Positions 1-9,691 are shown, counted from the stretch's first letter. The stretch is 36,633 bases of DNA from Bacteroidota bacterium (GCA_011374625.1 DRPN01000162.1:1-36633), one strand, 5' to 3'. Made by a program: numbers and translations. The notes: a model not told the origin generated them from the letters alone.

Positions 1-645
1 ATTATTGCCTGGTTTCTTAATGAATTTGACGGTAAAGTGGCAATCTCCAGCAGTATGAGTGCCGAAGACCAGGTTATTACGGATATGGCCGTCAGGATAA
101 AGCCTGATGTGAAAATATTTACGTTGGATACGGGTCGTCTTTTCCCGGAAACCTATGACCTGATACAGCAGACAAATGATTATTACGGGATCAAGGTGCA
201 GGTGTATTTTCCCGATCACAGGGAAGTGGAAGAAATGGTAAATGAACATGGGATCAACTTGTTTTATCAGAATGAAGCCAACCGGAAGTTGTGTTGCGAT
301 ATCCGGAAGCTCAGGCCATTGGCCAGAGCTTTGAAAGGGTTGGATGCCTGGATTTGTGGATTGCGTACGGAACAATCGGTGACACGGATTCTGACCCAGC
401 ATGTCGAATGGGATGAGAAAAACGAGCTGATCAAGGTAAATCCCCTGTCGGAATGGCTGGAAAAGGATGTCTGGGATTATGTGCATAAAAATAAAGTACC
501 TTACAATCTCCTTCATGACAAAGGGTTCCCCAGTATCGGGTGTCAGCCGTGTACAAGAGCTGTGAAACCGGGTGAAGATCTGCGGTCAGGACGCTGGTGG
601 TGGGAGACCCCGGAAAAGAAAGAATGCGGGCTACATGAGAAATAA
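1..645 (+). CDS. cysH: APS/PAPS reductase with [4Fe-4S] cluster, 5' partial
   Basis: This enzyme reduces adenylyl sulfate (or PAPS) to sulfite with thioredoxin-type electrons, in cytoplasmic assimilatory sulfate reduction. The frame is open from base 1, and the translated residues before the internal GTG at 37 still look like the family (a WFLNEF stretch), so the true start lies outside the window. Visible features, counted from base 1, are the TLDTGRLFPET substrate-binding motif, the Cys98-Cys99 pair, the Cys181-x2-Cys184 pair and the C-terminal KKECGLH motif with catalytic Cys209. The CC...CxxC pattern is the [4Fe-4S] signature of APS reductases and of Bacillus-type CysH, and is absent from E. 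coli PAPS reductase. At least 214 residues are present against about 230-240 for the family. The stop codon is 78 bp before the GH2 gene, which is functionally unrelated. APS is the more likely substrate, but this cannot be settled from sequence alone. Confidence 0.93.
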   Translation: MIAWFLNEFDGKVAISSSMSAEDQVITDMAVRIKPDVKIFTLDTGRLFPETYDLIQQTNDYYGIKVQVYFPDHREVEEMVNEHGINLFYQNEANRKLCCDIRKLRPLARALKGLDAWICGLRTEQSVTRILTQHVEWDEKNELIKVNPLSEWLEKDVWDYVHKNKVPYNLLHDKGFPSIGCQPCTRAVKPGEDLRSGRWWWETPEKKECGLHEK

Positions 646-723
646 AAGAAATAAAAGAGCAGAAGGAAGCAACAGGATTGTAACCCCCAGAGATAAGATA
701 TGGTTTAATGTATTAATAATGAT

Positions 724-3219
724 ATGCTTATGAAAACAAGACCTTTCCTTTTCGTCCTGACTCTTGCTTTGATTTTTCTTACAGCTCGTTGTTCTACCGT
801 TACCCCGGAGAATGTCCGGAAGAAAAAAGATTTTACCGAAAACTGGAAATTTATTCTGGGAGACCCTGCCGGAGCGGAGGCTCCGAATTATTCCGATGAT
901 ACTTGGAGAATCCTTGATCTGCCCCATGACTGGAGTATTGAAGGGGAGTTTAGCAAGGATAATCCTGCCGGTACCAGCGGTGGGGCCCTGCCGGATGGGA
1001 TAGGATGGTACCGGAAATCGTTTACCTTGCCGTTATCTGATACGGGGAAAAAAGTATTTGTTGAGTTCGACGGGGTCTATATGAACAGTACGGTATGGGT
1101 GAATGGTCATTTTCTTGGGAAAAGGCCTTACGGTTATATTTCTTTCCAATATGAGCTTACTCCGTATCTTAAATATGGGCAGGAAAAGAATGTCTTGGCT
1201 GTCAGGGTGGATAATGAAAAGCAACCTGCTTCGCGGTGGTACTCGGGGTCGGGTATATACCGGAATGTGTGGTTGACGGTTACCCGTCCGGTACATGTAA
1301 ATCATTGGGGAACATTTGTGACTACGCCGGAGGTTTCGGAAGATAATGCCCGGATAAGGATTGAAACAAAGATCCGGAACCACGAAAAGGAAGCGGTACA
1401 TGTTGTTCTTAGAACGGTGCTTCTGGATGCTGATGGGAGAAGTGTGGCGTCTGCAAGCAAGCCTGTGGAAATCGGTGAAGATGCAGTCGCATCCGTTATG
1501 CAGGAGATGAATATCATCCGGCCCGCACTCTGGTCTGTTGAAACGCCAAACCTGTATAAAGCTGTATCTTATGTAATAAAAGGGAAAGAGATCATGGATG
1601 ATTATACAACCCCTTTTGGGATACGTACTTTTCATTTTGATCCGGACAAAGGCTTTTTCCTGAACGGGAAATATGTTAAGATCAGAGGTGTTTGTAATCA
1701 TCATGATTTGGGAGCCCTGGGAGCAGCAATCAATACCAGGGCGCTGGAGAGACAACTGGAGATCCTCAGGGGCATGGGTGTGAATGCGATTCGTACTTCA
1801 CATAATCCTCCTGCCCCCGAATTGCTGGATTTGTGCGACCGGATGGGATTTATTGTTATGGATGAAGCTTTTGATGTCTGGAGGAAAGGAAAAAGACCTT
1901 ATGATTATCATTTATACTTTGACGAGTGGCATAAACGTGATCTAACCGATTTTGTATTGCGTGACCGCAACCATCCAAGTGTGATCATGTGGAGTATTGG
2001 AAATGAAATCCCAGAGCAACATACGCCGGAAGGGGCTGTGATCGGAAAAGAACTGTCGGAGATTGTCAAGTCGCTGGATCCGACACGACCGGTAACTTCG
2101 GCGATGAATAACCCGGAAGCCGAATCTAATTCCTTGTCTCGCTCGGGTGCCTGTGATCTGATAGGACATAATTATCATACAAACAACTGGATGGAGTTTC
2201 ATGAGGTTTTCCCCGGGGGGATATTCATTGCCTCCGAAACAACTTCGGCCATAGCAACGCGCGGGCATTATGACATGCCTTCGGACAGCATACGGAGATG
2301 GCCCCCCAGAAAGCAGATCCGGGAAATCAGAAAGAAATATAAACTAAAAGAGAAAAATGTGGACACGGAAACCCTTGTACGGAAATATCATCTCATGAAC
2401 CCTGATTTTACCTGTTCTTCCTACGATAATTGTAGTGTTCCTTGGGGTTCTACACATGAGGAAACATGGAAGATCGTGAAAAAACATGATTTTATATCCG
2501 GTATGTTTATCTGGACTGGTTTTGATTATCTGGGGGAACCCACGCCTTATCCCTGGCCGGCACGAAGCTCCTATTTCGGGATCGTCGACCTGGCAGGATT
2601 TCCTAAAGATGCTTATTACATGTACCAGAGCGAGTGGACAGACAAGGATGTATTGCATCTTTTCCCTCACTGGAACTGGAAGAGGGGGGATATAATAGAT
2701 GTGTGGGCTTACACTAATTGCAGTGAGGTGGAATTGTTTCTGAACGGTAAGTCGCTGGGGAAAAAGTCCAAACAGGGAGATGATCTGCATATTATGTGGA
2801 GAGTGCTTTATGAGCCTGGCATCTTGAAGGCGGTTGGACAACGCAATGGGAAAACGCTCATGGCAGAAGTGAAGACTGCGGGTGTGCCGGCAAAGATTTC
2901 CTTACAGGCTGACCGTAAGGAGATCCATGCCGACGGCAAAGACCTGTCCTTTGTAACGGTGACAGTGACAGATAAAGACGGAGTCATGGTTCCCGATGCG
3001 GATAATCTGGTACAGTTCAAAGTAGATGGCGATGCTTCTATTGCCGGTGTGGACAATGGTTCTGAGATCAGTATGGAGCCTTTCAAGGCAGATCACCGGA
3101 AAGCTTTTAACGGAAAATGTTTGGTCATCCTGCAGGCAAACCGTAAACCCGGAACAATCACTCTGACCGCTTCTGCACAAGGGCTGAAGCCAGCTACCAT
3201 AGAAATAACATCCAAGTAG
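724..3219 (+). CDS. Glycoside hydrolase family 2 (beta-galactosidase-like)
   Basis: This is a retaining GH2 exo-glycosidase, most like beta-galactosidases, acting in the periplasm or at the cell surface. It has 831 residues. The N-terminus is hydrophobic and followed by Cys23, but Arg at -1 makes the lipobox poor, so lipidation is uncertain. Domain order: a sugar-binding jelly roll (about 35-190, with PHDWSIEGEF near 65-74 and a VWVNGHFLG stretch), an immunoglobulin-like domain (about 195-300), a TIM barrel (about 305-620, with SHNPP around 359-363), then two C-terminal beta domains resembling DUF4982 and a bacterial Ig-like fold (about 640-831). Acid/base Glu428 lies in SIGNE, and the likely nucleophile is Glu505 in IASETT. 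An in-frame ATG at 730 is an equally possible start. It is followed 36 bp later by a sugar porter and then a GH36-like gene, so it probably leads a small sugar operon. Beta-galactosidase is the best guess; other GH2 specificities remain possible. Confidence 0.93.
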   Translation: MLMKTRPFLFVLTLALIFLTARCSTVTPENVRKKKDFTENWKFILGDPAGAEAPNYSDDTWRILDLPHDWSIEGEFSKDNPAGTSGGALPDGIGWYRKSFTLPLSDTGKKVFVEFDGVYMNSTVWVNGHFLGKRPYGYISFQYELTPYLKYGQEKNVLAVRVDNEKQPASRWYSGSGIYRNVWLTVTRPVHVNHWGTFVTTPEVSEDNARIRIETKIRNHEKEAVHVVLRTVLLDADGRSVASASKPVEIGEDAVASVMQEMNIIRPALWSVETPNLYKAVSYVIKGKEIMDDYTTPFGIRTFHFDPDKGFFLNGKYVKIRGVCNHHDLGALGAAINTRALERQLEILRGMGVNAIRTSHNPPAPELLDLCDRMGFIVMDEAFDVWRKGKRPYDYHLYFDEWHKRDLTDFVLRDRNHPSVIMWSIGNEIPEQHTPEGAVIGKELSEIVKSLDPTRPVTSAMNNPEAESNSLSRSGACDLIGHNYHTNNWMEFHEVFPGGIFIASETTSAIATRGHYDMPSDSIRRWPPRKQIREIRKKYKLKEKNVDTETLVRKYHLMNPDFTCSSYDNCSVPWGSTHEETWKIVKKHDFISGMFIWTGFDYLGEPTPYPWPARSSYFGIVDLAGFPKDAYYMYQSEWTDKDVLHLFPHWNWKRGDIIDVWAYTNCSEVELFLNGKSLGKKSKQGDDLHIMWRVLYEPGILKAVGQRNGKTLMAEVKTAGVPAKISLQADRKEIHADGKDLSFVTVTVTDKDGVMVPDADNLVQFKVDGDASIAGVDNGSEISMEPFKADHRKAFNGKCLVILQANRKPGTITLTASAQGLKPATIEITSK

Positions 3220-3255
3220 TTAATACCTTACTTCAATACTTCATTCATTGTTAAA

Positions 3256-4662
3256 ATGAAATCGTCATATAACCTGAAATATATCACGGCTATTTCTCTG
3301 GTTTCTGCCTTGGGAGGGTTATTGTTCGGTTATGACTGGGTGGTGATTGGTGGGGCCAAGCCTTTTTATGAGCAATTTTTTTCCATTGCCGATATGCCAT
3401 ATCTGCAGGGCTGGGCCATTAGCTCAGCATTAGTCGGATGTGTCGGAGGTACATTCCTTTCGGGGTTTCTGTCAGACAAATATGGACGCAAGAATCTGCT
3501 GATTCTGGCGTCGGTGTTTTTTACAGTGTCGGCAGCCGGTACCGGTGCTTCCTGCTCTTTTACCATCTTTATTTTGTATCGCATACTGGGCGGACTGGGG
3601 ATAGGCCTGGCTTCCAATCTGTCACCGGTATATATCGCCGAGGTTACTCCGGCAAATATCCGGGGAAAATTTGTGTCCATCAATCAATTGACCATTGTGT
3701 TGGGTATTTTACTGGCTCAAATTGTTAACTGGCAGATTGCAAAACCAGTGCCGGAAAATGCTACTGCTGATTTTATTTTGCATTCCTGGAACGGACAAAC
3801 CGGCTGGCGCTGGATGTTCTGGGCTGAAATGGTGCCCGCCTCCATCTTTTTCTTGCTTATGTGGTTAGTCCCTGAAAGCCCCCGGTTTCTGGTCAGAAAA
3901 AGAAAATATGAACGTTCTTTTTCAATCCTGGAAAAAATAGGAGGGAAAGATTATGCCGGAGAGCGGATAAGAGATATCAAAGATTCCTTAAGGCAAAATA
4001 CGGGAAGGTTAAATTTAAAAGTGTTATGGTCTCCTGGAATAACAGGGATCGTTGTCATCGGAGTAGTACTGGCCGTTTTTCAGCAATGGTGCGGCATTAA
4101 TGTGATCTTTATGTATGCCGAAGAGATTTTTACTGCTGCCGGATATTCGGTTTCCGACATGTTGTTTAATATTGTGATTACAGGGAGTGTGAATCTCGTT
4201 TTTACCTTTGTGGCTATGGCTTTGGTAGATAAAGTCGGACGAAAGACATTGATGCTGATCGGTGCGGGCAGCCTGGCTGTCATTTATACTATTATGGGTT
4301 TTTTTTATTATATCGGTGTTCAGGGTTTTCCTTTACTGATCTTGGTGGTTATGGCCATTGCTGCATATGCGATGACCCTGGCGCCTGTAACCTGGGTGAT
4401 ATTGTCGGAAATATTTCCGAATAAAGTACGTGGTGCTGCCATGGCGGTGTCCACTTTTGCTCTATGGACTGCCAATGCTCTGCTGGCCTATTCTTTTCCC
4501 GTGATCAATAAGAGCATACAGGCTTCCGGCAGCTTCTGGTTGTTTGCCGGGATTAGTGTATTCGGATTTTTCTTCATCAGAGCAAAACTGACAGAGACCA
4601 AAGGAAAGACGCTGGAACAGATAGAAAAAGAGTTGATTGGTAAGCCGGTTACTGAAGAATAA
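3256..4662 (+). CDS. MFS sugar porter (XylE/GLUT-type)
   Basis: This is a 12-helix inner-membrane sugar:proton symporter of the MFS sugar porter family, 468 residues long. Family signatures are visible in order: GGLLFGYD in helix 1, DKYGRKN between helices 2 and 3, PESPRFL before the central loop, QQWCGINVIFMYAEEIF in helix 7, DKVGRKT between helices 8 and 9, and a C-terminal TETKGKTLEQIE. It sits between two glycoside hydrolase genes on the same strand (36 bp after GH2, 34 bp before the GH36-like gene), so it most likely imports the monosaccharide they release. The family includes xylose, arabinose, galactose and glucose porters, and the sequence does not decide among them. The start codon at 3256 fits the normal cytoplasmic N-terminus. 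Confidence 0.95.
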   Translation: MKSSYNLKYITAISLVSALGGLLFGYDWVVIGGAKPFYEQFFSIADMPYLQGWAISSALVGCVGGTFLSGFLSDKYGRKNLLILASVFFTVSAAGTGASCSFTIFILYRILGGLGIGLASNLSPVYIAEVTPANIRGKFVSINQLTIVLGILLAQIVNWQIAKPVPENATADFILHSWNGQTGWRWMFWAEMVPASIFFLLMWLVPESPRFLVRKRKYERSFSILEKIGGKDYAGERIRDIKDSLRQNTGRLNLKVLWSPGITGIVVIGVVLAVFQQWCGINVIFMYAEEIFTAAGYSVSDMLFNIVITGSVNLVFTFVAMALVDKVGRKTLMLIGAGSLAVIYTIMGFFYYIGVQGFPLLILVVMAIAAYAMTLAPVTWVILSEIFPNKVRGAAMAVSTFALWTANALLAYSFPVINKSIQASGSFWLFAGISVFGFFFIRAKLTETKGKTLEQIEKELIGKPVTEE

Positions 4663-4696
4663 ATTTTATTTCTAATAACCTATTAATTTTAAACCC

Positions 4697-6988
4697 ATGA
4701 AAAATACCAGACGAAGCATTTTTAATTTAATGTTGACAGTCTTAATAATAGGCTTGTCTGCATGTTCTTCCGGAACGTTCAATAGTGACGGTTGGCAGAT
4801 TCTTGTTAACAAAAAAAACAATACCCTGACGATTAAACAGGCTGATCTTGGAGTGGTAATGCAGGATGTGCAATTGGCGGTGAGAGATGAAGCCGGGAAT
4901 CTCACCTATCTGACAGGATGGATTGTGAAAAAACATCCGGACAAAATGACCATTGATGCCGGGCAATCCGGACAAATGATCTGGAGCTTTACAGCTGATT
5001 CCGGAAAGCTCGGGATACATTGCTCAGATGTTAATGGAGTGCTGACAGGAATAGCACCTTCCCCCGAAAGCCGGATCCCGGCACGGGTGAAAAGCCAGGA
5101 TAACGGAGTGATGTACAATGCACTTGGGTTTGTTTCTGCAAGAAATATTTACAGTTTGTTTGACCGGGAAACCGATATCCTGATCCGTTTTCCCAAAGGG
5201 AGCGAACTAACACGCAATGAAAATAATGCCCGCATGATGGATGTGAAGATCCCGACACGGGAAGGATCAGGGATAACACTGATAAAAGAATACTACAACG
5301 AAGAAGTGGGCTTGGCAAAGTATCAGAAAACAAAATTCGTACCGGTCTATAAGCCGATACCCCAACGTTTTGATAGGGCTCCGACAGGATGGAGCAGTTG
5401 GTATTGTTATTACATGACGACTACCGAGGCGGATATGGTGAAGGAAACCGATGCACTGGCCCGCACGCTGAAGCCTTACGGCCTGGAATATGTTCAGTTG
5501 GATGCCTGTTATACCCGCGGTGAAGAGGCCAACTATCTGGATTGGAACAAAGAGGCTTTTCCAAGAGGCGGGAAATGGCTTTTCAAGTATATTCTGGATA
5601 AAGGACTGAAACCCGGTTTGTGGCTGAATGCTTATGGAGCCAACTACAAAAAACCGGCTATGGCTGATAAATATCCGGAGAATTTCTTCCTGCGCGATAA
5701 AAAAGGTAATCTCTCAGGCGCCTGCTGTACGGCTGATAAAACTGTAGTCAGACTGGATTATACCAACCCTGATGTTATGAAGAAACATTTGATGCCTTTA
5801 TTTGATACGTTGGTAAACAGTTGGGGTCTTAAATATCTGAAAGCCGGCGGCTGGGGCACCTGGATGGATTATTATGAAAAAAACAAAAGCCAGGCTTTTG
5901 ATTCGACCCGGGACAGTCGTACGGTATACCGTGATGTACTGATGGTGATCCGGGAGATGATGGGGGATGATAACTATTTGCTTGGATGTGCCATGCATGA
6001 GGTGGGTTGCGGTTTCGGCCTTTTTGACGGTTCCCGCACCGGCGGTGACGACCTGGCACAGTGGTATCCCTCCAAAGAGAGCGGGATGTCCATGCTCACG
6101 TTCTTTAAATCTCTCTTTGGTGCCAACTATCTCAACGGCATCTGCTGGTGGTCCGATCCTGATAATGTGCAACTCAGGCCTCCGCTTACCATGGAAGAGG
6201 CAAAGACCATTGCCACGACGATTTCCCTTTCCGGTCAAGCCTATATCGCCAGTGATTTTATGGCTGATCCTCCATCGAAAGACCGTTTCAAAAGGCCTGT
6301 TCATAAAAAGATCGCTACCAGGTTGCCAGCGGAGCGTCTGAGACTTTATAAAGCGACCATGCCTACGAGGCCTATCCATGCCATGGATCTCTATCCATAT
6401 CGTTGTGAGGCTACCGCCCGTCCACAGCCGGCTTCCTTCCCCCGGATTCTCGATCTCAAGGTGAATGCTGCCGCGGGAATGTATGATGTTGCAGCTCTTT
6501 ATAACTGGAGTGATGAGCAGGAAAGAAAGTCTCTTTCACTTACGAAAGACCTTGGTCTCGATCCGAACATGAAATATCTGATCTTCGATTACTGGAACAG
6601 CAGCCTTCTGGGGGTATATAAGGATACCCTTTCACTTGAGGTGCCGATCCATGGAGTACGTGCATTGGTGATCCATCCCATACAGGACAAACCGGTGATG
6701 CTGGCTACCTCGCGGCATCTGACGGGTACTGTCAGCTTGCAGAAGGTGGCATGGGATGATACTGCCAAAGTGTTGAGCGGGAAATCAGTTGTGGTGGAAG
6801 GAGATCCATATTCACTTTATATCTTTTCCCCGGCAAACCTGGTACCTTACAAAGCCAATGCTTTCATGAAAGGTGAAACAGAGGTGGTGATAAAAACCCA
6901 GCCCATGACTGAAGGCTCATTTATCCGGATACAGATTTCGGGCAAAGGAAATGAGATGGAGTGGAAAGTTAGATTTAAAGAACAATAA
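4697..6988 (+). CDS. GH36/clan GH-D-like lipoprotein, nucleophile apparently missing
   Basis: This resembles alpha-galactosidases of clan GH-D (GH27/GH36 type) and has 763 residues. The signal peptide ends in a clear lipobox LSAC with Cys23, so it is probably a periplasmic or surface lipoprotein. A beta-rich N-terminal domain (about 24-215) precedes a TIM barrel with PTGWSSWYCYY near 232-242, VQLDACYTRGEE and GLWLNAYGANY. The acid/base position is Asp451 in RTGGDD. The usual nucleophile segment, normally Lys-x-Asp at the end of strand 4, reads Tyr380-Leu-Lys-Ala-Gly384-Gly, with no Asp there. The distance from this segment to Asp451 (about 67 residues) matches the roughly 60 residues seen in characterised GH27/GH36 enzymes, so the alignment is credible. 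It is the last gene of the GH2-MFS-GH36 run. It may be a non-canonical hydrolase, use another residue, or be a non-catalytic binder; the fold assignment is firmer than the activity. Confidence 0.82.
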   Translation: MKNTRRSIFNLMLTVLIIGLSACSSGTFNSDGWQILVNKKNNTLTIKQADLGVVMQDVQLAVRDEAGNLTYLTGWIVKKHPDKMTIDAGQSGQMIWSFTADSGKLGIHCSDVNGVLTGIAPSPESRIPARVKSQDNGVMYNALGFVSARNIYSLFDRETDILIRFPKGSELTRNENNARMMDVKIPTREGSGITLIKEYYNEEVGLAKYQKTKFVPVYKPIPQRFDRAPTGWSSWYCYYMTTTEADMVKETDALARTLKPYGLEYVQLDACYTRGEEANYLDWNKEAFPRGGKWLFKYILDKGLKPGLWLNAYGANYKKPAMADKYPENFFLRDKKGNLSGACCTADKTVVRLDYTNPDVMKKHLMPLFDTLVNSWGLKYLKAGGWGTWMDYYEKNKSQAFDSTRDSRTVYRDVLMVIREMMGDDNYLLGCAMHEVGCGFGLFDGSRTGGDDLAQWYPSKESGMSMLTFFKSLFGANYLNGICWWSDPDNVQLRPPLTMEEAKTIATTISLSGQAYIASDFMADPPSKDRFKRPVHKKIATRLPAERLRLYKATMPTRPIHAMDLYPYRCEATARPQPASFPRILDLKVNAAAGMYDVAALYNWSDEQERKSLSLTKDLGLDPNMKYLIFDYWNSSLLGVYKDTLSLEVPIHGVRALVIHPIQDKPVMLATSRHLTGTVSLQKVAWDDTAKVLSGKSVVVEGDPYSLYIFSPANLVPYKANAFMKGETEVVIKTQPMTEGSFIRIQISGKGNEMEWKVRFKEQ

Positions 6989-6994
6989 AGAGGA

Positions 6995-7023
6995 GGTAGA
7001 GGAACAAAATTTGTTCCTCTACC
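6995..7023. terminator. Bidirectional hairpin terminator between convergent genes
   Basis: A perfect 11-bp inverted repeat (GGTAGAGGAAC at 6995-7005 and its complement at 7013-7023) encloses AAAATTT. It lies exactly between the stop codons of two convergent genes (6988 and 7031). The run of T after it is weak on either strand, so I call it a transcription end signal from position and symmetry rather than from a classic U-tract. Confidence 0.65.
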
Positions 7024-7030
7024 ATTTAGA

Positions 7031-9478
7031 TTATTGTGATTTATTATTAAACAACTGTCTGTATCTCATATTTTGTATGTGAGGCATGGGAGAATTTACT
7101 CCTTTGATGGATTTCCACAGGATCTCATTGAGTGGTTGTTCCGGGGTTTCATCTTCCTTGTCCCAGTCCATTAGCATGGAAAGCTTTGAGCCGTATGTGT
7201 TATCGGTATTCATACGGTCCAAGGGCCAGGTGTTTCTCAGATGATGGTAAGGAGTAAAATCCGGTTTGTCAGTGAAAGCGGTGGAAAGCGGAAAAGCTGC
7301 TGCGTCAAACTGACTCATGGAGTTCATGCCCAGAATCAGCTCGATGGTTCTGAGCACACTGGTGGTGCTGTACATGTTATGATCTACCCAGCCTCTTTTG
7401 GCATAAGGTGAAACTACCAGCAGAATGGAGCGGTGGGCGTCCACATGATCAGGACCGTTCTGGGCATCATCTTCTAGGACGAAGATGGCAGTTTCTTTCC
7501 AGAATTTACTGTGGGATACGGCGTCAATGATCATTCCTAGGGCCAGATCATTTTCAGCCACCATCGATCGGGGGGTATGCTTGTGTATAGCCGTGCCGTA
7601 AGTATGGTCATTTGGCAGACGCATGATCATCAGGTTGGGCCAACCGCCTGATTTTTCATACTCGTGCATTTCCCTGATAAATTCAGCAGCACGCAAAGTA
7701 TCGGGATAATTAAGATCCCAGGGACGAAACCGGGGATCAAAATGACCCTTTAATTTGTCCATATTGGTATAGTAAAAAGTACCGGAAGAGTCACGACCGA
7801 TCTTGATGAACTCAGCATAACTTCGGTAAGATATACCGGTTCTGGCAGCCATATCCCAGATATAGCCCATGGCCGGGGATGCAATGGAATAGTTGCCTTC
7901 AGAGGGGTATCCTCGTCCTCGCCCCGAGTAAGTGGTCGGCCAGGTTTTTTCCACAAAATCGGTGGCAACGGCTGCCGTTGACCATTCGTGCCCATCGGCA
8001 CTGACCTCCGCATCTACATAGAAATTATCGAAAAGGACAAACTGTTCTGCGATCTTATGATGATTGGGCGTTATGTTCCTGCCGAATAGTACCAGGGAAC
8101 TGTCTCCGTTCCCCTGGGGAAGATCTCCGAAAACCTGATCATAAGTACGGTTTTCCTTGATGATGTATATCACGTGTTTTATGGGAGAAGAACCTCCCGG
8201 TAAAGGTATGGCATGAGGTTTGCCGTTTGTTTTGTTATTTTTTTTTATTTTTTCCCAGTCATTGTTTTTTCTTACCTGGGCGGTGTAAGCTTTCAATTGG
8301 TTGTTATCCGGTAGGGGAAGGACAGAAACAGTACCCCAAAGCAGATTGCCAATATATTGGGTTTCCAAAGTCTTTTTCCGTGTTGGTAGAGGCCCTTTCG
8401 GATTGGGTTTGGAACGAAGCCCTTTCCCATTAGCAATAAACAGAGTTTTTCCATCATTAGTAAGGGCTGCAGCCGTTGGATACCATCCTGCCGGGATCAG
8501 ACCTTTAATTTTGGCCTTGACCGGCCGGGAAATATCAATGACAGCTACATCATTGTTCCCCGCATTGGCAACAAAAAGTGTTTTGCTATCAGGTGTAACG
8601 GCCAGTCCGTTGGGAGTGGAACCATACAGGGCACCAGGATAGGGCAGCACAGAGATGGTTTCTATGACTTTGTCTGTTTTTGTGTTAATGACCGAAACAT
8701 TGTCAGTGTTGGCATTGGCTACGAACAAGCGAGCGTCATTTGCCAGTACCATCTTATTGGGATGATCTCCGGCAGGGATGGTGTTGAGAAGAGACATATC
8801 ATCCGGATCAACAACGGCCACGGCCTGCCCTCCCCAGATGCTCACATAAAGTTTTTTCCTATCTCTGGCCATGACCACATCATATAGAAAGTGATCGAAA
8901 GACAGACTTTTTATGATCTTTTTTTTTAGAACGGAAACTTTGAGGAGTTTTTGGGCGGTTTTGGTAGCAACGTACAGAAATTTTCTGTCATGTCCTGCAG
9001 CCAGGCCTGTTACAAACCACTCGTCGTGAGATCCGGGATTCACATTTATCGAATCGGTTTTGACAAACTGTCCATCCTGAAGAGAAAAGAAATAGATCAG
9101 GTTCCTGCCGCCGCCGGAAGCATATAGTACCTTTCCGTCTGTACTAAAGTCCAAGCCGAAAAAAGCAGCTTGTACAGGCAGGATCTGTACCTGTTTTTGT
9201 TGCTCAATATCAATGATCGAGATAAATTGTTCACTGTATCCATTGTTGGTGACGGCTAGGTATTTTCCGTCAGGACTGACGGTCATGTTAAGTGGAAGGT
9301 CTCCTACGGGGATCTGATTTCCGGCAGGAGCAATGCGGTAGTGGTTGGGTAGAAGCACTGTGCCATCAGCCAGTATCCCTGGCCATTGAGGTTGTTTTTC
9401 CCTTTTACAGGAGAGACCAGGGAGGAGAAGAATCAGCATGATGATGACAATGAATAATGAGGAGACTGTTTGTTTCAT
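7031..9478 (-). CDS. Lipoprotein: YVTN/YncE beta-propeller plus phosphoesterase domain
   Basis: This two-domain envelope protein has 815 residues. The signal peptide ends in GLSC, so it is probably a lipoprotein. Residues about 35-395 hold repeated propeller blades with motifs such as VSPDGKYLAVTNNG, VLANDARLFVANANTDNVSV and VTPDSKTLFVANAGNNDVAV, the YVTN/YncE type. From about 430 onward it matches the bacterial phosphoesterase/phospholipase C family, with IKHVIYIIKENRTYDQVFG near 440 and the metal-site region DDAQNGPDHVDAHRS near 670-685. The phosphoesterase belongs to the alkaline-phosphatase-like fold group and would hydrolyse a phosphate mono- or diester outside the cytoplasm; the substrate is unknown. 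This fusion recurs in Bacteroidetes and other phyla. The gene faces the GH36-like gene and shares a hairpin with it, and diverges from the flavodiiron gene across 213 AT-rich bases. Confidence 0.88.
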   Translation of the reverse strand: MKQTVSSLFIVIIMLILLLPGLSCKREKQPQWPGILADGTVLLPNHYRIAPAGNQIPVGDLPLNMTVSPDGKYLAVTNNGYSEQFISIIDIEQQKQVQILPVQAAFFGLDFSTDGKVLYASGGGRNLIYFFSLQDGQFVKTDSINVNPGSHDEWFVTGLAAGHDRKFLYVATKTAQKLLKVSVLKKKIIKSLSFDHFLYDVVMARDRKKLYVSIWGGQAVAVVDPDDMSLLNTIPAGDHPNKMVLANDARLFVANANTDNVSVINTKTDKVIETISVLPYPGALYGSTPNGLAVTPDSKTLFVANAGNNDVAVIDISRPVKAKIKGLIPAGWYPTAAALTNDGKTLFIANGKGLRSKPNPKGPLPTRKKTLETQYIGNLLWGTVSVLPLPDNNQLKAYTAQVRKNNDWEKIKKNNKTNGKPHAIPLPGGSSPIKHVIYIIKENRTYDQVFGDLPQGNGDSSLVLFGRNITPNHHKIAEQFVLFDNFYVDAEVSADGHEWSTAAVATDFVEKTWPTTYSGRGRGYPSEGNYSIASPAMGYIWDMAARTGISYRSYAEFIKIGRDSSGTFYYTNMDKLKGHFDPRFRPWDLNYPDTLRAAEFIREMHEYEKSGGWPNLMIMRLPNDHTYGTAIHKHTPRSMVAENDLALGMIIDAVSHSKFWKETAIFVLEDDAQNGPDHVDAHRSILLVVSPYAKRGWVDHNMYSTTSVLRTIELILGMNSMSQFDAAAFPLSTAFTDKPDFTPYHHLRNTWPLDRMNTDNTYGSKLSMLMDWDKEDETPEQPLNEILWKSIKGVNSPMPHIQNMRYRQLFNNKSQ

Positions 9479-9626
9479 GATGATATATCTTTTTTGTTTG
9501 TAAAGTTGTAAAAAAAAACGGATATATTTTTTAAAAGGTTTGATTTTACGGATTTATATTATATGGTTTATTTATTTTTTACATAGCGTTTTAGTCAGAC
9601 ATTAGTGATTTTGTTATCATAAATTA

Positions 9627-9658
9627 TTTTTCTCTCTGCTTATTTTTAATTAATTTTG
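9627..9658 (+). promoter_or_regulatory. Candidate promoter for the flavodiiron gene
   Basis: TAATTTTG at 9651-9658 fits the Bacteroidetes -7 consensus TAnnTTTG, and TTTT at 9627-9630 is one base from the -33 TTTG at a spacing of 20. The box lies 33 bases before the ATG at 9692. The surrounding region is very AT-rich, so a chance match is possible. Confidence 0.35.
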
Positions 9659-9691
9659 ATTTTTAAATTACATTAAAAGTGAACGAAGAAT

